A stretch of 64,000 bases of DNA. It comes from Prosopocoilus inquinatus (Eukaryota > Arthropoda > Insecta > Coleoptera > Lucanidae). Both the position numbers and the translations under genes were made by a program. The notes under the pieces were generated by a model that was given only the letters and a program-made list of their open reading frames with translations, did no database searches and was not told where the DNA came from. Positions 22,738 through 34,639 of the stretch are shown in pieces. How positions within the stretch are numbered: the first letter of the stretch is position 1; each line of letters starts with the position of its first letter. The stretch lies in assembly GCA_036172665.1 (NCBI GenBank), contig CM069872.1:50578101-50642100 (forward strand), written 5' to 3'.

Positions 22738-24676
22738 GTACGAACAAAGCTAATGTTAGTTGCAATAATCGCCTGGAAAGTTCTTTCGTTAAGTAACAGA
22801 TGGCGTTTAACACGTGAGGCATTTCCGACAACAAATTTCGAACAAAAGCAACTTTAATTAATTTGCGTTTAAAAAATGGAATAAAACTTGGGGAGGGTTG
22901 GGGGCGTTTCATCAAAAAAAAAAGAAAAGAAAAGAAAGTGCAAGTGTGATTTGTATTTTCAGAACGTCGTATTCAATTGTTTCTCAGCGAATTGCGTTGC
23001 AACTCAAAATATTGGCGACGTCTAGTTTTAATTTTAAGAAAACTGAATTGCGGACTTGCAAATTGTCAAGTTTTTTTTGCGTTTGAAATTTGACGTCTCA
23101 CCCATTAATTTCTCGGCCGATAAATTGGAAATCTGCTGCTGTTTTCTTTGCCTGTCACAATTTTCAGGTGGCAGTTTTCAAATAGCAGTTGTGGTAGGCA
23201 ACCATACCTGCATATTTGGTGCGCCTAGCCCAGAGTAGACCAAGGCAGAGGATTTTTTTTTAAATATTCTGTCCGGCAATTCATCGCGTGTATGAATTTA
23301 AAACATTATCAAAAGAAACATGTTTAAAACATTTTGTTTAAAACAGACGGTATGTTTTTAATTCGGTGTTTTTAAACATGTTTTAAACACTGTGTTTTAA
23401 ACAGTTTGTTTTAAACTTTACAATCCTGGTACGAACAAAGCTAATGTTAGTTGAATAATCGCCTGGAAAGTTGTTTCGTTAAGTAACAGATGGCGTTTAA
23501 CACGTGAGGCATTTCCGACAACAAATTTCCAACAAAAGCGACTTTAATTAATTTGCGTTTAAAAAATGGAATAAAACTTGGGGAGGGTTGGGGGCGTTTC
23601 GTCAAAAAAAAAAAAAAAAAAAAAGTGCAAGTGTGATTTGTATTTTCAGAACGTCGTATTCAATTGTTTCTCTGCGAATTGCCGTTGCAACTCAAAATAT
23701 TGGCGACGTCTAGTTTTAGTTTTAAGAAAACTGAATTGCGGGGTTGCAAACCGTTAAGTTTTTTTTGTGTTTGAAATTTGACGTCTCCCGCATTAATTTC
23801 TCGGCCGACAAATTGGAAATCTGCTGCTGTTTTCTTTGCCTGTCACAATCAACAATCAGATGACAGTTTTCAAATAGCAGTTGTGGTAGGCAACCATACC
23901 TACATATTTGGTGCGCCTAGCCTAGAGTAGACCAAGGCAGACGATTTTTTTTAAAAATATTCTGTCCGGCAATTCACCGCGTGTATGAATTTAAAAATTA
24001 TCAAAAGAAACATGTTTAAAACATTTTGTTTAAAACAGACGGTATGTTTTTAATTCGGTGTTTTAAACGTGTTTTAAACACTGTGTTTTAAACAGTTTGT
24101 TTTAAACTTTCCAACCCTGGTACGAGCAAAGCTAATGTTAGTTGCAATAATCGCCTGGAAAGTTCTTTCGTTGAGTAACAGATGGCGTTTAACACGTGAG
24201 GCATTTCCGACAACAAATTTCAAACAAAAGCAACTTTAATTAATTTGCGTTTAAAAAATGGAATAAAACTTGGGGTGGGTTGGGGCGTTTCGTCAAAAAA
24301 AAAAAAAAAAAGAAAAATAGTGCAAGTGTGATTTGTATTTTCAGAACGTCATATTCAATTGTTTCTCTGCGAATTGCCGTTGCAACTCAAAATATTGGCG
24401 ATGTCTAGTTTTAATTTTAAGAAAACTGAATTGCGGGGTTGCAAATTGTCAAGTTTTTTTTTTGCGTTTGAAATTTGACATCCCCGCATTAATTTCTCGG
24501 CCGACAAATTGGAAATCTGTTGCTGTTTTCTTTGCCTGTCACAATTTTCAGGTGGCAGTTTTCAAATAGCAGTTGTGATAGGCAACCATGCCTACATATT
24601 TGGTGCACCTAGCCCAGAGTAGACCAACGCAGAGGATTTTTTTTTTAATATTCTGTCCGGCAATTCATCGCGTGTA
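22600..24676. repeat. Three-copy tandem repeat, period 691-692 bp
   Basis: The marker 'attttgtttaaaacagacgg' occurs at 22640, 23331 and 24023, so the units are 691 and 692 bp apart. Each unit contains the right-hand part of the hAT element, its right-flanking DNA (with 'gtacgaac' or a variant), and a common end 'ttctgtccggcaattca'. Only the first unit is attached to the left half of the element. Copies differ by a few substitutions and in the length of an A-run. The frames inside are not conserved between copies, so I see no gene. Confidence 0.9.
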
Positions 24677-24738
24677 CGTCGCTCTTAACGAAGTATAACA
24701 AATTTGTTTTGTTATTAAAAACGTGTGGGTTATCAACG

Positions 24739-24746
24739 TATATAAA
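24739..24746 (+). promoter_or_regulatory. TATA box candidate of the ornithine aminotransferase gene
   Basis: TATATAAA lies just after the tandem repeat array and ahead of the presumed OAT 5' UTR exon. The predicted start site is about 30 bases downstream (near 24770), and 'ttcag' is close by at about 24780. Assignment to OAT is by position only. Confidence 0.4.
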
Positions 24747-24769
24747 CCGGCGCTCATTTCATAGATGAG

Positions 24770-25200
24770 CAGATTCGAATTCAGCGAGTGGCAATTTTTT
24801 TTTTTAATTTGGTTTTACACCGCCCACAAAATCTAAAAATATATTTTTCATTTTTTTTTTTTTTTTTTTGCTGGGCGATAAGGTTTATTGGACACTTGTA
24901 CAAAACCAATTAGGCCGTCGGTCGCAGGAGTCACGAGACACCCAGACAAGTGTGATGATGAGAAATTAATTGCATTGAAAAGTGGACGTCAATCGGTGGA
25001 AAAGTTGTTTACACATTGCGGCACGAAGGTCGCCACTTCCACATTCAAAAACGTTCTGTACAAGTAAACGGCAGACCTTCATTGAATGCAACTTGTTGCA
25101 TAAAGGTGCGGCGGTGCAGTGAACATTGACTTCGCGTGTAATTAAAAATTGTTGTGGCAGGTTATTGCTTATATTTGGAAAAAGTCGCAAAAGTACTTAA
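24770..25200 (+). other. Oat: Presumed 5' UTR exon of ornithine aminotransferase
   Basis: A strong donor (cttaa|gtaagtatg) ends this segment at 25200. The next acceptor in the right place is 'aattttagcag' just before the OAT start codon at 25674. The stretch contains long T-runs and no useful ORF. The 5' limit is inferred from the TATA box. Confidence 0.4.
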
Positions 25201-25673
25201 GTAAGTATGCGTTGAATTTGTTTGTTTTCTTTTTTTTTTTTGAGTTGCATGAGATGCAAAACGATGCAATCAATGTATTATTTATTTGCTCATCGAATGC
25301 TTTCAGATAAGTACTAATCAGTAAGATACTGTTTTGCACAATTTGTATTCGTGCAGTTTATTTAAAACCATTATTTAAGTCCGTCGGAAAATTCCACTGA
25401 AATAAAAAAAAAAACCTCATTCACTGTGTAATTGCAGGTTTTGAATCTAACAACAATAACTGACGTGTTTCGTTTTTAAAATACCGAGCTCTAGGTATTT
25501 AAAACATTGTAAAACTTACTTTAGATAAATAAATAAATGAATGAAACAAGCAATGCCAAGTATTTTATTTTGGAAGGTTGAGATCAATTGATCGTCATGA
25601 TCTCAATTGTTTCTATAGACCTTAATTTATTTAACTCGATTTATGATGTTAATTTTAGCAGACGGTGGTCAAG

Positions 25674-27547
25674 ATGCTGTCGAAATTCAGATGTGTCCTG
25701 CGTCAAACTCCGAAAACAGAAAACTGCATTAGGCGAACTTTATCCACCAGAGATGTCCTGGACAGGGAGGCCAAGTATACGGCTCATAATTACCACCCCT
25801 TGCCCGTCGCGTTATCCAAAGGAGAGGGTACAGTCAAATAAATTTGCATCGATCTGTGCAGTTTTAGCTTTTTCTTCCCCCCGCAGGAGTGTACGTCTGG
25901 GATGTGGAAGGAAAACGCTATTTCGACTTCCTCAGCGGGTATTCGGCGAATAACTTCGGCCACTGCCACCCCAAGATTATAGAAACGATGAGGAAACAAG
26001 TCGGGGTTTTGCATCACACGTCCAGGGCTTTCTACAACGACGTCCTGTGGGAATACGGCGAACTTGTCACCAGAATGTTCGGATACGATAAAGTCCTTCC
26101 GATGAACACAGGTTTGTAAAAAACCTGTTACTTGAATTTATTTATTTTTTTGTTGACGCAGGAGTTGAAGCAGACGATACGGCATGCAAACTCTCCAGAA
26201 AATGGGCGTACAAGAAGAAGGGAATCCCGAAAAACGAGGCCAAAATCGTCTTCTGCAGCGAAAACTTCTGGGGCAGATCTTTGGCGGCGATTTCCGCTTC
26301 CACGGACCCCCTAAGCTTCGAAGGGTACGGTCCGTACATGCCCGGGTTCAGTTGTGTTCCTTACAACGACCTCAAGGCGTTAGAAGTGCGAGAGCGTTTT
26401 TGTTTCTGGCGCAGTTTTAAGTGTTGCGTTTTTACAGCGAGCGCTTCAAGATCCTTTGGTTTGCGCCTTTATGGTAGAGCCAATTCAAGGAGAGGCCGGC
26501 GTCGTTGTGCCTCATGAAGGATACTTAAAGGGCGTGAGGGAAATCTGCACGAAGTACAACGTCCTTTGGATCGCCGATGAAGTCCAGACTGGTTTAGGAA
26601 GGACGGGCAAAAGGGTCGCAGTGGATCATGAGCAAGTGAAACCTGATATTCTAGTCCTGGGGAAATCTTTGGGAGGCGGAATCTACCCCGTCTCTGCATG
26701 TCTTGCTAATGATCACATCATGTTAGTCATCGAACCAGGTATTCTTAAAGCCTGAAATGAAATGAAAATAATTTTGTTTATTTTCCTAGTTTAAACAGCG
26801 ACATCCTGCGATCGCTTTTTGACCTAACATTGCAGTAGTATTGACAAATTGAAGTCAGTTTACCGCATAATAAGTCATCCCATGCAAGGCGTCCATGCTT
26901 GCTGCCAAAACATAATCGTTTTGGTTTGCAGTGGAACTCTTGAGCTACCCATCTGAGGCTGCTCAAGCGATTCACTGCAATCAAAAACGATTTTCTACAA
27001 AGAAAATTATTTTCAAACCAATAATAATAAAAAATATTCAAAGCAATTAATTAATTCAATTCAAACAAATTTGCTCTAAATCGTATATTTATAATAATTT
27101 CAGGAACACACGGCTCGACGTTCGGAGGGAATCCCCTGGGGTCAAAAGTGGCGATAACAGCGCTGCGCGTTCTCGAAGAAGAAGAACTGTCTAAAAACGC
27201 GAAACTAATGGGCGAAATGTTTCGAAATGGATTGCAACCTCTGGTGGACGAAAAGATCGTAACGGAAGTGCGTGGGAAAGGCCTCATGAACGCTATCGTC
27301 ATTAACAGAAGTAAATATTCGACTTCAAACTCTGTTTTTTTTTTTTTTTTGTTATGTTATCTTAAAATATATTACAGATTACGCACAAGCTTGGAACGTC
27401 TGTCTAAAATTAAAGGATAACGGAATCATTGCGAAGAACACCCATGAAGACGTGATACGATTTACACCGCCGTTGGTCATAAATGCGAAACAGATTAATG
27501 AGTCACTCGACATAATCACCAACACCATAAAGAACTGCAAGAAGTAA
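25674..27547 (+). CDS. Oat: Ornithine aminotransferase, mitochondrial
   Basis: Six coding exons (25674-25827, 25887-26111, 26162-26385, 26438-26738, 27104-27310, 27378-27547) join in phase to 426 residues. It is a class-III PLP aminotransferase that converts ornithine plus 2-oxoglutarate to glutamate-5-semialdehyde plus glutamate in the mitochondrial matrix. The N-terminus ([11 protein letters not shown]) is basic and fits a targeting peptide. The glycine-rich start of the fold, the aspartate of [15 protein letters not shown] and the PLP-binding lysine in [10 protein letters not shown] are present, and the end (PLVINAKQI) is typical. Length matches the family (human about 439). The fourth intron carries a dispersed repeat. 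Confidence 0.96.
26796..26999. mobile_element. AGCGACATC-family repeat in an OAT intron
   Basis: It begins 'agcgacatcctgcgatcgct', continues 'tttttgacctaacattgcagta' and ends near 'attcactgcaatcaaaaacg'. Related copies are at 8677, within 39565-40295, and at 58525. It is short and has no coding potential. Confidence 0.7.
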
Positions 27548-28020
27548 CTTCCGTTTTTAAACCGGAGCAGCTACTTAATTTTACGTATTGTAAATAGTTT
27601 TATTTTAGTTAATTATTATTTATACGTAAGCAGAAAAATACGTACGTAACACTTTTTATAAAATTGCATCTAAACGTTTTTGTTTTTTGATTAGGCATCT
27701 ATCGTTAATTATCATAAAATTAAAGTCTTACCAACTATTACAGATTCTTTAAAAAATTAGAAAACTGTAATGGCAATCTCTGTCGTCAACCTCTTGGACT
27801 GAAATAACCTACAAAGTCACTGAAATTTACCTTTTGTCCCTACGTGCGAAAGTATTTAATCTACCCTACATTTTCCCCATAAAACCAAGACTACTTTAAT
27901 TTTTAATCTAAATTAATTAAATTAAATTCAACTAAGGTTTCTCTATGTTATTCAAACGTGCATCTTACAACTTCTCGACTTAATGAACTTTTAACAATAA
28001 ATGTATTTGTTCATGTATTG

Positions 28021-31000
28021 GACAAGCTCGACGATGCGCATCAAAAACCGGGCTCCGTTCCTCTATAACTCACCCCCTTTCCGAGATTTCGATCCCTAAA
28101 ATGCCGTCGCAGAAAATTAGTTTTTTATCAGTGAAAAACTGGAAAAGTAAAAATTCGCTAGCACTAATCGATTAATCGTTATTTATGAGGCGATGCGCAA
28201 CGATTTTAATTCATAAAACAGTTAAAATAATAAATATTATTAATTTATTCGTGCATTGGTAGTGCTGCCATCTTTGAGCTATCTAATGTTTCTTTCCAGC
28301 GAAACAGGTCTCTGTAGTATTACAGAAATCTATAATCTGAGGCCACGAATAACCTATAAGTCGCACTATTTGCTCGAAGATTGCAGCACTACCGATATAT
28401 GAATAAATTAATTACATTTATTATTATTTTAACTGTTTTATACATTAAAACCGTGGCTTCTCACTGGATAAATAACGATTATTCGATTGGAGCAAGAGTA
28501 TTTTCACTTTTCCATTTTTCCACTGAGAAAATATCGCTTTTCTGCGACGCCACTTCAGGGGTCGATATCTCGAAAAGGGGGTGAGCTACATAGGAACGGA
28601 TACCGGTTTTGAATGCGCCTCGCCGAGATCTACGTAAACGAATTTTTTTGTGATTTTAGGAGAAAAAAATATTTTCGGACCGAAAAAGTAGCAAGCCTAT
28701 AGTCCATGAAAATTTAAGGACTTCTGCGGAAAATAGATTTGGGCGAAAGAAATTGCTTTCATAGAGCTTGAGCAGACGAATCGAATGGTGCAAACCGCAA
28801 GTCCCTAACTAGTGCAGTTTTCGAGAAAAAAATTGTTTTCTGCCACCGATTCATAATTTTTAACTTTTTTTCTCGAAAACGGCTCAATCTAGAGACTTGC
28901 AGCTTGCACCATTCGATTCGCCTGCTCAAGCTCTATGAAAGCAATTTCTTTCGCCTCATTCTATTTTCCGCAGAAATCCTCAAATTTTAATGGATTCTAG
29001 GCTTGCTTAGATACAAAAGTTGCAGTAAATTCTCAAGATTTAAAAATCGCAGTAAAAATTGGCGGGAATTTTTGGGCTTCTAAAAAGTCTCCTCCAACAC
29101 CTCCTCGCGTTTATGTGTTCCTGGTAGCAAGATATGAAAATTGCAGTAATTTTCCAACATTCAAAAATTCCAATAAATTCGCAAGTTTCAAAAATTGCAA
29201 TAAACATTGGCGGGAATTTTTGGGCTCCTAATAAGTGTCCTCTAGCACCTCCTCGCGTTTACGTGATCCTGGTAGCAAGATTCAAAAATTCGAGTAAAAC
29301 TGCTTCGGAATTTTTTTTAAATTGGTTTCTAAAATTGGCGGGAATTTTTCTGCGCCTGATAAATCATATTTGACACCTTTTCGCACTTCTGTGATCCTAG
29401 TATGAAATTTCTGTACGCGTATTTCTTTTTTATTGGTCAGAAGTCAACCTGTTCTCGACTGAATGAATTCTTCTGCCAACGACACAAATTTTTGAAAATT
29501 TTTTTCTCGAAAACTAAAATTTTCATGGACCTTACTACTTTTTCGGTGAAAAAATATTTTTTTCTCCAAAAATCGCGAAAAAATTCACCCATGTAGATCT
29601 CGACGAAGCGCATCCAAAACCGGGTTCCGTTGCTCTGTAGCTCACCCCCTTTCCGAGATATCGACCCCTAAAGTGTCGTCGTAGAAAAACAGTTTTCCCT
29701 CAGTAAAAAACCGAAAAAGTAAAAACTCGCCAGCGCTAACGAATAATCGTTTTTTATGGGGTGATCCGGAACGATTTTAATTAATAAAACAGTTAATATA
29801 ACAATAAATTTATTTAATTTATTCATATATTCGCAGTGCTGCCATCTTTGAGCCACCTAATGGACTTTACAGGTTATCAAACGAAACAGGTCTCTGTAGT
29901 ACTACAGGAATCTGTAATTATACACCACGGGTGATCTATAAATCGCACTACTCGCTCGAAGATGGCAGCACTACCAATGCACGAATAAATTTAATTTATT
30001 GTTATTTTAAGTCTTTTATAAATCAAAACCATACTTTTTCGTTCTACAAATAACGATTGTTCGATTGGCGCTTGCCGATTTTTATTTTTCCGGTTTTTTA
30101 CTGAGGAAAAACTGTTTTTCTGCAGCGACCCTTTAGGAGCCGATATCTCAAAAAGGGGGTGAGCTACAGAGGAACGGAGCACGGTTCTGGATGTGCCTCG
30201 TCGAGATCTACATGGGTGAATTTTTTCACGATTTTTGGAGAAAGAAATATTTTTTCACCGAAAAAGTAGTAAGGTTATAGTCCATGAAAATTTTAGGATT
30301 TCTACGAAAAATAGATTACCGCGAAAAAAATCTCTCTCATAGAGCTTGAGCAGACGAATCGAATGCCGCAAACCGCAAGTCTCTAGTTAGCGCCGTTTTC
30401 GAGAAAAAAATTTTCAAAAATATGTGTCGGTGGTAGAAAAATTCATTTAAGTCGAGAACAGGTTGAGATGATTTGCTTTTCGCCCCATTAACTCAATTTC
30501 ATGAAATTCAAAGTCAAAAGTCGCAATATCTTAACAGCGACTAAAATCGCACAAAGTTTTGCGGTTAGTAAAAATTGGCGGGAATTTTTCAGCGCCTGTT
30601 ACATTCCGTCCGACACCTCCTCGCGTTTATGTGATCCTGGTAGCAAGGTACCAAAATTGCAGTAAATTCGTCAGATTTAAAAATTGCTGTAAAAATTGGC
30701 GGGAATTTTTAGGCTCCTGAAAAGTCTCCTCCAACACCTCCTCGCGTTTATGTGATCCTGGTAGCAAGATACGAAAATTGCAATAAATTCGCAACATTCA
30801 AGAATTCCAGTAAATTCGCAAGTTTCAAAAATTGCAATAAACATTGGCGGGAATTTTTGGGCTCCTAATAAGTCTCCTCCAACACCTCCTCGCACATATG
30901 TGATCCTGGTAGCAAGATACAAGAATTGCAATAAATTCGAAATATTTAGAAATCGCAATAAAAATTGGCAGAAATTTTCGGGCTCGCGCCGGTTTCGACG

Positions 31001-31870
31001 AATTTTTCAGGAACAGATTAAGATTTTTTCAAAATTTATTTTCTCGTAAACGGTGCGAGCTACAGACTTGCGGTTTGCACCATTCGATTCGTCTGCTCAA
31101 GCTCTATGCGAGTGATTTTTCTCGCCGCAATCTATTTTTCGTAGAAATCCTAAAATTTTCATGGACTATAACCTTACTACTTTTACGGTGAAGAAATATT
31201 TTCTTCTCCTAAAATCGCGAAAAAATTTACCCACGTAGAACTCGACGAGGCGCATTCAAAACCGGGTTCCGTTCCTCTGTAGCTCACCCCCTTTCCGAGA
31301 TATCAGCCCCTAAAGTGCCGCCGCAGGAAAATAGTTTTTTCTCAGTGAAAAAGCGGAAAAGAGAAAAACCGCTGGCACTGAGCGAGTGATCGTTATTTTT
31401 CAAACGAAATCGCCTAGTTTCGATTTATAAAACAGTTAAAATAACAATAAATTTAATTAATTTATTCATGCGTTCGTAGTGCTGCCATCTTTCAGCCACC
31501 TAATGAACTCTGCTGTTTATCAATCGGAACAGCTCTCTGCAGGACTACAGGTATCTGCAATTTGACATCAGGAATAACCTATAAATTGCACTATTCGTTC
31601 GAAGATGGCAGCACTGCGAATACATGAATAAATTTCATTTACTGTTATTTTAACTGTTTTGTACATTAAAACCGTGGCTTTTCACTATAAATAAATAACG
31701 ATTATTCGATTGGAGCAAGAGAATTTTTACTATTCCAATTTTCCACAGAGAAAAACCGTTTCTTCTACGACGCCACTGCAGGGGTCGATATCTCAAAAAG
31801 GGGGTGAGCTACAGAAGAACGGAGTACGGTTTTGAATGCGCTTCGTCGAGCTCTACGCAAGTGAATTTTT
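28021..31870. repeat. Higher-order palindromic satellite, about 2.4 units of 1.57-1.64 kb
   Basis: The word 'agtgctgcca' recurs at 28261, 29835 and 31478, giving periods of 1574 and 1643 bp. Around each, about 300-bp arms (with 'ctcaccccctttccgaga' and 'tctcgaaaagggggtgag'-type ends) form a palindrome centred near 28325, 29905 and 31545. Between these, 'gcttgagcagacgaatcgaatg' and its complement 'cattcgattcgtctgctcaagc' form a second layer (for example 28740-28970). In the middle lie 120-150-bp direct subrepeats with 'ggcgggaattttt' at 29061, 29209, 29338, 30577, 30698 and 30846. No gene is present, and the copies are diverged. Confidence 0.85.
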
Positions 31871-32152
31871 TCGTGATTAAAAATATTTTCTGGTAACGGT
31901 AACCTGGATCACCTTTGATTTAGTTATTTTCATGTCGTCATTCTAAGTTGGCGACACTGCTGATGTGATTTTGTGGTTAACCGCACGTCAAAATTTTTTT
32001 ATTTCACTCTTAAAATGCTATAAAATTAAGCAAAAGCAAATGAAAATTAGTTTTACGAGGAATATTAATTAAGTCAGTATTACAAATGCTCAATGCTGTT
32101 TAAATAAATAAATAAATAAATAAATGCAGTTAAGTAAACACATCTAGGCAGG

Positions 32153-34594
32153 ATGTTGAGTTTAGCAAGAAGCTGCGGAACAAAACTGTTACTGCCACAG
32201 GCAAGGCAAATCGCAAATTCGCCTTTGCGATCGTTCATTAGAAATGGTATTAGCAGGAGCGTCGCAGAAAATGCTGCGCGGAATAAGCATTCGTTTCTTA
32301 AAAATATTAGGGTAAGGAGAGGGCTTCGTTGTATGTCGGGCGGACGTTTAACAATTATATTTGCAAGTAGGTTTCTAGCTTGATAGGAGGTGGCGGAGCT
32401 CTGAGGCTGGCATCGAATGCGTCTTCGCAGAAAGGAAAGAAGGCCATCGGCTATTGGTTGTTGAGCTGCAGTGGAATGGTGTTTGTGGCAGTTGTATTAG
32501 GTATAATAACTAGTTATTACGTGTTGCTGTATGCAGTTTACACAGTTGTTGAAATAGTTGTGGAATATACGAAAGGTCGATAGTCGTAGTTATTGTTAAA
32601 ATTTGTTTATGTATTTTATTAAAATAAAGAAACCAACTGAAATAAATACAGGCTGTGTATGTACTGGTTAAAAGCTTCTTATTACATATTTATTAATCAA
32701 AAATAATACACGTGTTAAAGATGTCAAATATTGCTTTTTTAATTCAAAATCATAAAAGGAAAATTATATTAAAGGTCAGTTTTTCAATTGGAGTTTAACT
32801 TTAAGCTCCGTTTTATTCCTGTGACAACAATTGTCCTTACAATCGTTACATTGGGAATAAAACGAAGCTTAAAGTTAAGCTGTGATTGAAAAACCAGGCC
32901 TTTTTAGAGTCAAAGAAAGAAGTGTCGAATCTGTTTTTGTAAGAAGGTAAAGGATAAAAAACATTTTGGAATGATTGATAAGAAATGTTATTAATAACAT
33001 AAATGTACAAAGTAGGATGAGAGCCTCGTTCAATTCATATTTTAGGTGGAGTAACGAGATTAACCGAATCAGGTTTGTCGATGGTAACATGGAAGTTGCT
33101 TGGTGAGAAAATGCCTTGGACGGAGGAAGAGTGGGTGGCGGAATTTAAAAGATACCAGCAATTCCCGGAATACAAAATGTGACACTGCAACTGCTAAATA
33201 GAAAACTTTGTGCCCGACGTTTTTTTTTTCTTTCAGTAAGAACAGAGAAATGTCACTGACAGAATTCAAATTCATATGGTACATGGAGTACGGCCACCGA
33301 ATGTGGGGGCGTTTGTTTGGTGCGATGTTTTTAATTCCTGCCGCTGTTTTTTGGGCCAGGGGCATGTTTAAGAGAGGGATGAAAATTCGAGTTGCGGCTT
33401 TTGGAATTTTAATTGCAGCACAGGTGAGAATATTTTTTTATAATTCTTTTTTTTTTAATTTTATGACGGCTCCCAGAGAAGACGTTTCTTTATTATTCTA
33501 GCAATAACACTTCAGTATCATTTTGAAGACATTACTTAAAAGTGTTTCAATTTTCAATATTTAACAAAACACTGCAACTTATTAAAAATTAAGTGTAGAT
33601 GGCTAAGGCCCTGTTTTATTAATAAGCTTCATTTCATGGCAATAAAATGAAGCTTAATGTTAAACTGTAATGGCTTAAATTAAGAGGAATAATATTTATT
33701 TTAGTTCCACAAAATAAATATCTAAGTGATTGGACTGAACTGAATCTAACTTCTCTAGATTGCAGTTCACAATCACTTCAAAGAACGCAGTTGATTTTAA
33801 CATTGTTAGGGGCTGATGGGTTGGTACATGGTAAAATCAGGCTTAGAAGATAGATTTCACGGAGAAAGTGACATCCCAAGGGTCTCCCAGTACCGGCTAG
33901 CCGCCCATCTAAGCCTGGCATTTATTTTATACACTTTATTTTTGTGGTCCGCACTGGATCACCTTTTACCGGCAGGCACGTTATGTGGAGATAATTCCCT
34001 GAAAGTATTGAAAGCGGCAAGAAGATTCAGAATGTTTGCGCACACCTGCAAGGGGCTGGTATTTTTAACAGCCGTGTCAGGTAAGTTCAAGTTCAAGGCT
34101 GAAATAATTCAGAATTACAAAAATTATTTGCAGGTGCTTTCGTGGCAGGATTAGATGCAGGTCTGGTGTACAATTCTTTTCCAAAAATGGCAGATAAGTG
34201 GATTCCAGATGACATCTTAGCGTTCAGTCCGAAAATATCGAACGTCACAGAGAATCCGACCACCGTACAATTTAATCACAGGATTCTCGGCACGACAACT
34301 TTAACGCTGATCACTTACTTGTGGTATTTATCAAGAAAAAGAACTCTGCCACCTAGAGCTTACGCAGCGGCCACTGCATTTGGTGTGATGGCATGGCTTC
34401 AAGTATGTGGTTTTCAATAACGTGGTTGGTTCATTTGCTAATCGCAAAATTTTCAGGTGACTCTTGGAATAACAACTCTTCTAACGTATGTACCAACATC
34501 ATTAGCAGCCAGTCACCAAAGTGGTTCACTGTTATTACTGTCGGTTGCAGTGTGGCTAACACACGAATTGAAAAGGCTGCCGAAAGTATTATAA
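32153..34594 (+). CDS. COX15: Heme A synthase COX15
   Basis: Seven coding exons (32153-32311, 32371-32500, 33046-33178, 33237-33423, 33810-34080, 34134-34402, 34457-34594) join in phase to 428 residues. The enzyme is a multi-pass inner-membrane protein that oxidises heme O to heme A for cytochrome c oxidase. Family signatures are clear: [57 protein letters not shown] and [11 protein letters not shown], with the conserved histidines of the two heme sites. The N-terminus is a basic targeting peptide. The first intron (59 bp) was placed by phase (AGG|gtaagg ... caagtag|GTT) and is the least certain junction. A poly(A) hexamer follows at 34631. Intron 2 holds a MITE and a possible alternative 3' end. 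Confidence 0.95.
32501..32646 (+). other. Possible alternative terminal exon of COX15 with poly(A) signals
   Basis: Reading through the exon-2 donor keeps the frame open for 27 more codons (to a stop at 32581-32583) and encodes a second hydrophobic segment ([19 protein letters not shown]). AATAAA at 32623 and at 32641, followed by a GT-rich stretch 'ggctgtgtatgtactgg', looks like a functional cleavage site. A 123-residue protein sharing the COX15 leader would result. It could also be plain intronic noise. Confidence 0.35.
32772..32902. mobile_element. Diverged palindromic MITE in COX15 intron 2
   Basis: Arms 'aaggtcagtttttcaattgg' and 'gattgaaaaaccaggcc', with inner 'taactttaagcttc'-type mirrored words. 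It is related to 2352-2483 and 20885-21014. A truncated relative lies in the COX15 intron at about 33604-33680. Confidence 0.65.
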
Positions 34595-34639
34595 TTCCAT
34601 TTTACAAATTTTAATATTTTTTTTATAAGCAATAAAACT

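Noticed and set aside
22898..24569. ORFs in the tandem units (22898, 23056, 24333)
   Set aside because: The frames differ between the three copies because of indels in A/T runs, which argues against coding.
26778..27041. Minus-strand ORF in the OAT intron
   Set aside because: It consists of the AGCGACATC-family repeat and flanking intron, and has no independent support.
29045..30985. CRISPR-like reading of the 120-150-bp direct repeats
   Set aside because: Repeats are long, diverged, with no regular unique spacers, in eukaryotic DNA.
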